Position numbers and translations under genes: made by a program
The notes under the pieces: model-generated
Told to the model about the DNA's origin: nothing
What the model saw: the letters and a program-made list of their open reading frames with translations, nothing else
Databases searched by the model: none
Assembly: GCA_947475895.1 (NCBI GenBank)
Contig: CANJMF010000008.1
Span: 1 to 64,000, forward strand
Direction of reading: 5' to 3'
Length of the DNA stretch: 64,000 nt
Source of the DNA: Fidelibacterota bacterium
Lineage (GTDB): Bacteria; Pseudomonadota; Alphaproteobacteria; Rhodospirillales; Rhodospirillaceae
Shown here: positions 9,517 to 15,740 of the stretch, one piece after another
How the letters are laid out: each line of letters begins with the position of its first letter
Position numbering within the stretch: position 1 is the first letter of the stretch

Positions 9517-9723
9517 CTAAGGGATGGGCTTCGCGGGCGGGCGTTTTTTTGTGCGCAGATTGAGAAACATTTTCTCAATGAGAAACCAGAAGATCGCAAG
9601 TCCGAGCACAAAGAGGGTTACATCAAGCGGCGGCCTAACCTTAATGCCTCCGAGCGCGAGCAAAATAAAAGCGCCAATGGCAAAAGCCATCGCGCGGAAC
9701 CCAGCCAAGAGCGAGCCCTTCAT
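9517..9723 (-). CDS. Small two-helix membrane protein
   Basis: A 68-residue protein with two predicted membrane helices (about 5-25 and 34-54) and a basic tail (NLRTKKRPPAKP). The ATG at 9723 is preferred because AGGGGATGAGGAC precedes it; the open frame extends 11 codons further to a TTG at 9756. I do not recognise the family. It sits between the DUF2125 gene (9 bases downstream) and another small membrane protein, all on the same strand. Confidence 0.6.
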   Translation of the reverse strand: MKGSLLAGFRAMAFAIGAFILLALGGIKVRPPLDVTLFVLGLAIFWFLIEKMFLNLRTKKRPPAKPIP

Positions 9724-9852
9724 GTCCTCATCCCCTGGTTGAAGAGGTTTCAGCAAGTGTGCACGCGGGCGATGGTCCGCGCAAGCAGAACAGCCGGGCG
9801 ACCGAACCGGGCTGAAAGGGATCCACCAAATTCGTCCCTGCGAGGGAGAAGG

Positions 9853-10194
9853 TTAGCGCGACGCTTGAGGATGGTTTTCTTTCGAGCCATCTCCCGCGAG
9901 AAATGCGTCAATGCGTTCGAAAGCCGTCGGCAGCCACTGATGCGGTATTAGCATGCCAAGCGCGACCAAGAGCACCGGGCCCAAAAGCACCAGCCCAAAT
10001 CCAATAACCATCGTAATGAAGCCGGACTTGCTATCAGGCGCCGCATTGACTTGATCTAGAAGCTCGCGCGCACCGCTTAAAGTCATAAGCAACGCAATGA
10101 TCGCGCCTACGACGAATATGACCGTGCCGGCGCGTATGGCCCAGCTTCGGCTGCGACCCGCACGGGGCCGACCAGAATAAATGCGATCGATCAT
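9853..10194 (-). CDS. Small two-helix membrane protein
   Basis: A 113-residue protein: a basic N terminus (RPRAGRSRSW), a membrane helix near 20-42, a short polar loop, a second helix near 60-84, and a hydrophilic tail. No family recognised. It lies first in the minus-strand run leading to the DUF2125 gene and is divergent from marC; the shared upstream region carries a 10-base inverted repeat. Confidence 0.6.
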   Translation of the reverse strand: MIDRIYSGRPRAGRSRSWAIRAGTVIFVVGAIIALLMTLSGARELLDQVNAAPDSKSGFITMVIGFGLVLLGPVLLVALGMLIPHQWLPTAFERIDAFLAGDGSKENHPQASR

Positions 10195-10220
10195 AGTGCC
10201 TCCAGAGCTTATTCAACCCC

Positions 10221-10310
10221 TTGCATAGGGCCGGCTTGGGGCAAGTTCTGGGCGAAGTCAGGGCGGATGGTGAAAAAGCGGAAAAAAGCTGCTTAATTCA
10301 CCCTATGCAA
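10221..10310. repeat. Inverted repeat TTGCATAGGG / CCCTATGCAA in a divergent promoter region
   Basis: TTGCATAGGG at 10221-10230 and its exact reverse complement at 10301-10310 flank a 70-base spacer in the region between the 113-residue membrane protein and marC. Paired operators that allow looping, or recombination-type sites, would both look like this. There is no direct evidence for either. Confidence 0.4.
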
Positions 10311-10360
10311 TAGGAGCGGACGGGGCTCCCTCTTTGCTTGCGATCCGCTAATCTGACGAT

Positions 10361-10999
10361 ATGCGGGACATCGCTCTTACGGCTTTTGCCAATTTTATCG
10401 TGATCTTGGATCCGGTCGGCGTGGTGCCCTTTTTCATCACTTTGACCACCGGGTTTACGCCTGCCGAGCGTCGAGCGACGGCGTTCAAAAGTGTCGCGAT
10501 CGCGGCCGTTATCCTTCTGATCTTTACCGTCATCGGGCGCCCACTGCTTCATTATCTTGGCATTACGCTGCCGGCGTTTCGGGTTGCCGGTGGAATACTT
10601 CTGTTTCTACTGGCGATCGACATGGTGCTGGTTAAGGAAAGCGGCATCCGTTCAACCACGCCCAAGGAGGACGAAGAAGCTGCGCATCGTAAGCCTGACG
10701 TCGCGGTTTTCCCGCTGGCGATCCCTCTCATTGCCGGTCCCGGCGCCATCGCTTCCGTCATTCTTTTGCAAGGACAACGCGTCGGTGATCCTGCTGCGCA
10801 AATTGTAACCGCCGGCGTTATGGTGGGCGTTCTCGTGCTGACAGGACTGTCGTTTTTAGCCGCAACACGGATTATGAACGTGCTTGGGCTCACGGGTATC
10901 AATGTAATGACGCGCGTGTTAGGCATCATTCTTGCCGCGCTCGCGGTAAACAACGTGATCGAAGGCGTGCGAGCGAGTTTCCCCGGATTGGGTCTTTAA
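10361..10999 (+). CDS. marC: MarC family inner-membrane protein
   Basis: A 212-residue polytopic protein with six likely membrane helices. Motifs DPVGVVPFFITLT near the N terminus and PLAIPLIAGPGAIASVILL in the middle are diagnostic for MarC/NAAT family proteins. Some members were named for the multiple-antibiotic-resistance locus, but that role was not confirmed, and related archaeal proteins transport neutral amino acids. The substrate here is unknown. The gene is divergent from two small membrane proteins and followed after 18 bases by another membrane protein. Confidence 0.88.
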   Translation: MRDIALTAFANFIVILDPVGVVPFFITLTTGFTPAERRATAFKSVAIAAVILLIFTVIGRPLLHYLGITLPAFRVAGGILLFLLAIDMVLVKESGIRSTTPKEDEEAAHRKPDVAVFPLAIPLIAGPGAIASVILLQGQRVGDPAAQIVTAGVMVGVLVLTGLSFLAATRIMNVLGLTGINVMTRVLGIILAALAVNNVIEGVRASFPGLGL

Positions 11000-11017
11000 G
11001 TCGCGAGCACTGGGGAT

Positions 11018-11587
11018 ATGGCCGAGTTCAACACTATAGCTGTGCCGCGCGCGCTGACGTTCTATGCGCGCATTGCAATTGTTGCCGCGCTCACTTTGTA
11101 TTTTGCGCGCGCGTATGTCGTGCGCGTATTCCTCGCGAGCACGGGCTTCGTTCCGTTCGATTTGCAATTTCCATTGCGGGCACCGACGATTGCAATTCAA
11201 TTGGGCGCGTATGCGAGCCCGAGTATCGAGAAGCTCTATTCGGCATTTGCGCTTGTCGACGCGATGTTCGCCGTCGCCGCTGCGGCCGCTGTAGCGTTGT
11301 CGTGGCTGTGGCTTTCGGCACGCGCGCCTAATCCGCTGTTCTCTTTTCTGAGCCGCGGTGGAATCTTTTTTATTCCGCTCGTCGCGGGAATTCTTGATGT
11401 CGTCGAAAACGCCGGGTTTTATCGCCTCATCCATGGCTTGAAGGGCGAGGCTTATGCGCAGACGATCGAAATCACGGCAACAGTTCATCAGGTGAAAGCC
11501 GCCCTGATGTATGTGCGCGATTATCTGACGGTCCTATTTGCTGCCGTTGCGCTCATTGTATTGTGGCTGAGACGGCGCACGCGTTAG
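11018..11587 (+). CDS. Four-helix membrane protein, family not recognised
   Basis: A 189-residue integral membrane protein with about four hydrophobic segments (near 12-35, 75-98, 108-130 and 160-183) and an arginine-rich C terminus. I do not recognise the family. It is 18 bases downstream of marC and its 3' end overlaps the next membrane protein gene by 25 bases if that gene starts at 11563, so the three are probably co-transcribed. Confidence 0.65.
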   Translation: MAEFNTIAVPRALTFYARIAIVAALTLYFARAYVVRVFLASTGFVPFDLQFPLRAPTIAIQLGAYASPSIEKLYSAFALVDAMFAVAAAAAVALSWLWLSARAPNPLFSFLSRGGIFFIPLVAGILDVVENAGFYRLIHGLKGEAYAQTIEITATVHQVKAALMYVRDYLTVLFAAVALIVLWLRRRTR

Positions 11588-12282
11588 CCTTGAACCTGCT
11601 GCAAAGGATGGGCGAAGTGATTTCGGGCGATATCCTGCGCTTACTCCATAGCGTCACATTTGCTGTGTGGCTCACGGCCGGCGTTGCGACTTTTGTCGTC
11701 ACCGCTGCAATTAAAAACGCGGCGCTACCATTCCCCACACGGCAGGCCCGGACTCGGGGGTCGCGTTATTTGCAGATTTTGCCGCGTATATGTTTTGCCT
11801 TGATCCTTCCATTGGGACTTGAATTGACGCGGCTGGGAAACATCTATCCGCTCGATCCCGAGCTGCGCATTGGCTTTTGGATCGGGGCAACGTTTTGGCT
11901 GGTCGTTCTTTTGCTGCGGTTGCGCTATGAGACCGGCGGATTGGAAAAAACCGTCGGTTACGCTGAAATAGCGTTTCAGGCACTCGCAGGGATGGGGTTT
12001 GTCGTCTATGGCCTCAATTCGCTGGCGACAGGCGCGCCGATCGATGATTCGTGGTTTGCCGCGAAACTCTTTCTCGTCGGCGTCGCCCTCTGGACGCTCA
12101 TCGCCATCGATCTCAATTTTCGATCGCTCGCATGGCCGCTGGAGGAAATTGAGCTCGACGGAAGCGCACCTGAAAACGAAGAAGCGCTTCGACGCGGTGT
12201 CGATCATACGCTCGCGTCGATGGTGATCTTGTACATGCTGGTTGCCGCCACCGGATTTCTCGGTGGGGGAATGGTGCGGTAA
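11563..12282 (+). CDS. Polytopic membrane protein, family not recognised
   Basis: Up to 239 residues with about six hydrophobic segments and a charged loop (ELDGSAPENEEALRRG) before the last one. The start is uncertain: ATG at 11563 overlaps the upstream gene, and ATG at 11608 (MGEVISGDILRLL) is an alternative that begins just before the first helix. The layout of a first helix with LLHSVTFAVWLTAGV resembles small oxidoreductase-less membrane proteins of the CopD/DUF2269 kind, but the match is too loose to assign. It ends at a strong bidirectional hairpin. Confidence 0.65.
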   Translation: MAETAHALALNLLQRMGEVISGDILRLLHSVTFAVWLTAGVATFVVTAAIKNAALPFPTRQARTRGSRYLQILPRICFALILPLGLELTRLGNIYPLDPELRIGFWIGATFWLVVLLLRLRYETGGLEKTVGYAEIAFQALAGMGFVVYGLNSLATGAPIDDSWFAAKLFLVGVALWTLIAIDLNFRSLAWPLEEIELDGSAPENEEALRRGVDHTLASMVILYMLVAATGFLGGGMVR

Positions 12283-12283
12283 G

Positions 12284-12303
12284 AGCCTAAGCGGTTAGGC
12301 TTT
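12284..12303. terminator. Bidirectional terminator hairpin between convergent genes
   Basis: AGCCTAA (12284-12290) and TTAGGCT (12295-12301) form a perfect seven-base stem over a GCGG loop, followed by TT on the plus strand and AAG-rich sequence on the other side. It lies between the stop of the 11563 gene and the stop of the tetR gene, and the tetR stop is part of the stem. Confidence 0.5.
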
Positions 12304-12918
12304 GCCTTGAACCTTGTCGGCCTGAACCGTCGCGAGCCAAACATCGGCGAGCGTGTCGAGCAGGGCGTCGCGATTCGTATCCCAGTTGCCGGCCTGGAAC
12401 ATCCACATGCTGCGAAAAAGCTGGATCAACAAAAGGCGTGCACGTAAGCGCGCCTCGTCTGGCGCAAGATGGGTCCACATTTGCCCTGCGCCCATCATCG
12501 CTTCGACATTGGACCGTAGGCGCATTTCTGTTTCGTTCATGACGTCGGACGGCGCTTCGCGCAAAACCATCCGGGTGCTTTCGGCATATTTCTCACAGCG
12601 TTCAAAAACGCGTGATAGCCACGCCCGCATTGTGCGCTGCGTCCATTCCGTCATGGCGCCATACTCTTCGCAAGTTGACTGGACCGTCTCCCAGATCTCC
12701 GCAACTAGTTCGCGAATGATTTCTGTTTTGCCGCCGAAGTGTGTGTACACCGTCGCGCGGGAGGTCCCTGCCGCCTTGGCGATGTCGTCGATACCGGTTT
12801 CTTGGATGCCCTTTTGCACAAACAGCTCGCGCGCGACTTCGATGAGTCGCTGACGGGTGTAGTTTTTTTGCTGCTTGCGAAGCGGGAGCGGCTTAACTTG
12901 AACCATCATGGAACCCAT
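12295..12918 (-). CDS. TetR family transcriptional regulator
   Basis: A 207-residue regulator. Residues 18-65 form the TetR helix-turn-helix: TRQRLIEVARELFVQKG, then TGIDDIAKAAGTSRATVYTHFGGK. The remaining helical domain would bind a ligand; nothing indicates which. There is no obvious divergent target operon other than the iron-sulfur protein gene 340 bases away. A 17-base near-perfect palindrome 25 bases upstream of the start codon is a likely autoregulatory site. ATG at 12918 or 12909 are both possible starts. Confidence 0.88.
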   Translation of the reverse strand: MGSMMVQVKPLPLRKQQKNYTRQRLIEVARELFVQKGIQETGIDDIAKAAGTSRATVYTHFGGKTEIIRELVAEIWETVQSTCEEYGAMTEWTQRTMRAWLSRVFERCEKYAESTRMVLREAPSDVMNETEMRLRSNVEAMMGAGQMWTHLAPDEARLRARLLLIQLFRSMWMFQAGNWDTNRDALLDTLADVWLATVQADKVQGKA

Positions 12919-12942
12919 CTAAACTGCACGAGACACGATGTT

Positions 12943-12959
12943 ATATTATTCAACAATAT
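12943..12959. promoter_or_regulatory. Probable TetR-type operator
   Basis: ATATTATTCAACAATAT is a 17-base palindrome with a single mismatched pair around a central C. Its near edge is 25 bases from the tetR start codon, in the position expected for an autoregulatory operator. Size and symmetry fit TetR-family sites. Confidence 0.45.
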
Positions 12960-13155
12960 CGATGCACACGTCTAATATATTAACGCGCTGACATTCTATC
13001 ATACGATCGCCGAAATAAAGATTCTTCGTCCAATTTGATCGGCAAAAGCCTGGTTTCCATACTAAAATCGGTGAATCCGGTGTTGTGGGCGGTTCGCCAA
13101 GTCGTTAAAGTTGTGGACGAATATGGTTCTCGCGAGCGAGCATCGAAAAGATCGT

Positions 13156-13170
13156 AGATCCGCCGGATCT
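13156..13170. repeat. 15-base palindrome upstream of the iron-sulfur protein gene
   Basis: AGATCCG, C, CGGATCT is a perfect inverted repeat around one base, 91 bases before the start codon at 13261. It may be an operator. Confidence 0.35.
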
Positions 13171-13260
13171 TGGACTTAATTGGAGCATAATTCGCTCGGA
13201 TATTAGCGGGGTCGGCAGGGCGCAGGGACGCGTCTGGCCGCGAGCAAAGGGAGGAAGTCG

Positions 13261-13581
13261 ATGACTAAAGAAACTCTTTCACGCCGTACGGTGCTGTGCC
13301 GTGGCGTCGGCCTGCCACTGGGCGGACTAATCGTCGCGAGCGGTTTGTCGAATATCGCGAACGCCGCCGATAAGGTGTGTGCTGATCCCGCGAAGATGGA
13401 TAGCGGCCAAAAGAGCATCCGCGACTCTTTGCATTACGTGGAAAAAGCGCCTGATCCGACGATGAGCTGCAAAGGTTGTGGCTTCTTCGTGGAACCGAAG
13501 GACGGCTGCGGCACGTGCCAAATCTTCCAGGGCCCCGCGAATCCTGAGGGCCACTGCGATTCCTTCGGCCCACGGGGCTAA
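13261..13581 (+). CDS. High-potential iron-sulfur protein
   Basis: A 106-residue exported protein. Residues 6-36 look like a Tat signal (SRRTVL, hydrophobic GLPLGGLIVASGL, cleavage near ANA-ADK). The mature part has cysteines at 70, 73, 86 and 99, giving C-x2-C-x12-C-x12-C, consistent with the [4Fe-4S] ligands of HiPIP electron carriers; C40 and C83 are additional. HiPIPs carry electrons in the periplasm, often in photosynthesis or respiration. No partner gene is adjacent. GGGAGGAAGTCG before the ATG supports the start. Confidence 0.85.
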   Translation: MTKETLSRRTVLCRGVGLPLGGLIVASGLSNIANAADKVCADPAKMDSGQKSIRDSLHYVEKAPDPTMSCKGCGFFVEPKDGCGTCQIFQGPANPEGHCDSFGPRG

Positions 13582-13682
13582 AGGTCGGGGGCTAAAGGAC
13601 CTCGGCTAGGCTGATCGTACCTAGCTTAAAGGCCCTAAATTTAGCGAGTTCAAAGAATATTAACCATTGCGGTCAACAGTGG

Positions 13683-13702
13683 CGGCAGCGTTATCGCTGC
13701 CG
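13683..13702 (+). promoter_or_regulatory. Perfect hairpin in the 5' leader of a small gene
   Basis: CGGCAGCG, loop TTAT, CGCTGCCG: an eight-base perfect stem with a tetraloop ending 18 bases before the ATG at 13721 and just before its ribosome site. There is no T tract, so it may be a mRNA stability or translation-control element rather than a terminator. Confidence 0.4.
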
Positions 13703-13720
13703 TCCTGTTGGAGCATAACT

Positions 13721-13957
13721 ATGGGCATTCAATTCGAGCGCGTTACATATTCGCCGCGTCATTCCCTGACGCTTATTGTCGACGACATTGCCCGTCACAG
13801 GCGCGAAGCCGCTCAGCCGACGGGAGCCCCTATCGATCTCGATGCGTGGGTGAATGCGCTCCAGCGTCAATCTCAGCCTTTGATTGCTTCGAAGGAGGGC
13901 AAGGCTCACCTCCTGGCTTGGCTCGATGCCGTTGATGAAATGCCCGCGTCGGAATAG
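13721..13957 (+). CDS. Small protein, unknown
   Basis: A 78-residue soluble protein starting MGIQFERVTYS, with no membrane segment or cysteine. The start at 13721 follows TTGGAGCATAACT; the frame is open to 13667. No family recognised. It is preceded by a strong hairpin and followed by the sigma factor gene about 50 bases on. Confidence 0.5.
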   Translation: MGIQFERVTYSPRHSLTLIVDDIARHRREAAQPTGAPIDLDAWVNALQRQSQPLIASKEGKAHLLAWLDAVDEMPASE

Positions 13958-14009
13958 ATCTAGCGCACGTTCATCTCGAAGCGATTGAACCTCCGGCTTT
14001 CGCGGTCGT

Positions 14010-14636
14010 TTGGAAAATCCAACGGCCGCGTTTTTATTTGATGGTCTCGGCGCGCTGGCCGGTGATGAGGCCGCTGGGGAAGCGCGCGGCAATTCAACTT
14101 TGACTGAAATCGTTCGCACGCAATTGGTTTTCGAGTACGTCGCGATGCGCGACGAACTCGTCCGTTTCTTGACGGCGCGGCTAGGACAAGCCGCGCTGGC
14201 AGAGGATATTTACCAGGACGTTTTTGTACGTCTGAATACCGCTCAGCTTCCGAGCGAAATCGGAAGTCCCCGTGCATTTCTCTACCGCATGGCTTTCAAC
14301 CTCGCCAACGATCATCGCCGCGCGTCATCGCGCCGTGTGGCGCGCGACGGGGCGTGGGTAGACAGCGCGACCCATTCCGCAGGTGGCGAGGCAATCGCGG
14401 ACCATCCCGATGTCGATCACGCCATCGACGCGCGTCGCGAGGTTCAGCGCATGATCGCAGTCTTGAAGGAATTACCTCCCAAATGCCGCGAGGTTTTTAC
14501 CCTTCACCGCCTTCAAGGGGTTAGCCACAGGCAGATCGCCGACACCCTTGGCATTACAACAAAAACCGTTGAAAAACATATGACTGCAGCGCTAAAGCAA
14601 TTGACGCTTAAGCTCCGAAAAAGGGGCGAAACATGA
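14010..14636 (+). CDS. ECF sigma factor, FecI-like
   Basis: A sigma-70 family extracytoplasmic-function factor. Region 2 reads RLGQAALAEDIYQDVFVRL and region 4 LPPKCREVFTLHRLQG followed by HRQIADTLGITTKTVEKHM, both typical of FecI-like factors. Such factors switch on a TonB-receptor gene when the receptor signals through FecR; both partners follow here. The N terminus is uncertain: TTG at 14010 gives 208 residues, but the family usually starts nearer MRDELVRFL, so TTG at about 14100 or ATG at 14145 may be real. Confidence 0.88.
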   Translation: MENPTAAFLFDGLGALAGDEAAGEARGNSTLTEIVRTQLVFEYVAMRDELVRFLTARLGQAALAEDIYQDVFVRLNTAQLPSEIGSPRAFLYRMAFNLANDHRRASSRRVARDGAWVDSATHSAGGEAIADHPDVDHAIDARREVQRMIAVLKELPPKCREVFTLHRLQGVSHRQIADTLGITTKTVEKHMTAALKQLTLKLRKRGET

Positions 14637-14684
14637 ATGTGGGGACGAAAGTAGGGGTCATACCGCACTGCGACGTCTTCTTTT

Positions 14685-15725
14685 ATGCAGGGCGAGGTAT
14701 ACTCGCTTTACGCCACTGGAGCTTCCGAAGTGGAACCTAAAGTACTTGTCGATCAGCGGTTCGACGCTGCCGCGGCTTGGTACGTTCTTCTCGCAGGGAA
14801 CGTGACCGAAGACGATTGGCGCGCGTATTCCGTTTGGCTCGAGGCAGATCCCCAAAACCGCGAAGCCTTCGACGCGGTTCTGGCCATGTCCGATACCATT
14901 GATCGCGAAAAGACTCTGCTCGCCGATGGAATGCGGTCCCGCGACGAACAGAGCACCATTTTGCCATTTCGTTCGCAAGCGTCACGCCGCCGCTTTGTCG
15001 GCTGGATGGCCGCGGCTGCTGCCGTCGCCGCAGCGATTACCGTGGGTGTGTTTGTCCGTGCGCCGCAGGTTCAGTCCTCGCAAACGCAGACCTGGGCGAC
15101 GGGTATCGGCGAACATAAGGACGTCGCGCTGGCCGACGGATCGCAAATTCGGCTCAACACCGACACCGCGATTGTGGTGACATTGGCCGGTAACCGTCGT
15201 GCCGTGCGGTTGGAACGCGGCGAAGCCACGTTCGACGTTGCCCATGACACGGCACGGCCCTTCATCGTCGCCGTCGGCGACCGGCAGGTCGAAGTCGTTG
15301 GCACGGCGTTCGACATTTTACGCGACAATCACGCGGTCACCGTCACGGTGGCACGTGGAATCGTGGCAGTCAGTTCAACCGGGGATACTGCGACCACCAG
15401 CCGCCTGGAAGCAGGCGACCAGTATCTTGGGCGGGAGGGCGATATCGCCTACCGTATCGCCAAAGTCGATCCGGCGAAGGTTTTGGCTTGGCAGGATGGG
15501 CGTTTGATCTTTGAAGACGTCCCTTTGGAAGACGTTGTTGCTAGTCTTAACCGATACTTTGATCAAAAAGTCATTGTCGAGGAATCTGCCCGCGACCTGC
15601 GCTTCTCGGGTATATTGAAAATTGATGACGAGCCGAGCATTCTGCGCCGGCTGGAGAGCTTTTTGCCTGTTACGACGCAATCGCGGGGCAATGGACTGAT
15701 TTTAAAGCGGAGGTCTCCAGCCTAA
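14685..15725 (+). CDS. FecR-type anti-sigma regulator
   Basis: A 346-residue inner-membrane regulator. Residues 25-70 form the cytoplasmic FecR N-terminal domain (AAAWYVLLAGNV, WRAYSVWLEADPQNREAFD), residues 104-124 the single membrane helix, and 135-235 the periplasmic FecR domain (ALADGSQIRLNTDTAI, RGEATFDVAHD, VVGTAFDI). The C terminus (LEDVVASLNRYFDQKVIVE) resembles an STN-like secretin/TonB short domain. It relays receptor occupancy to the sigma factor encoded 48 bases upstream. Confidence 0.9.
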   Translation: MQGEVYSLYATGASEVEPKVLVDQRFDAAAAWYVLLAGNVTEDDWRAYSVWLEADPQNREAFDAVLAMSDTIDREKTLLADGMRSRDEQSTILPFRSQASRRRFVGWMAAAAAVAAAITVGVFVRAPQVQSSQTQTWATGIGEHKDVALADGSQIRLNTDTAIVVTLAGNRRAVRLERGEATFDVAHDTARPFIVAVGDRQVEVVGTAFDILRDNHAVTVTVARGIVAVSSTGDTATTSRLEAGDQYLGREGDIAYRIAKVDPAKVLAWQDGRLIFEDVPLEDVVASLNRYFDQKVIVEESARDLRFSGILKIDDEPSILRRLESFLPVTTQSRGNGLILKRRSPA

Positions 15726-15740
15726 ATTCAGTGTCTATAG

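Larger units (their letters stand above)
12919..13260. other. AT-rich intergenic region with palindromes
   Basis: A 342-base stretch with no supported gene. It contains the palindrome at 12943-12959, a TAATATATTA palindrome near 12974, and a 15-base palindrome at 13156-13170. It probably holds the promoters of tetR and of the iron-sulfur protein gene. Confidence 0.6.
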
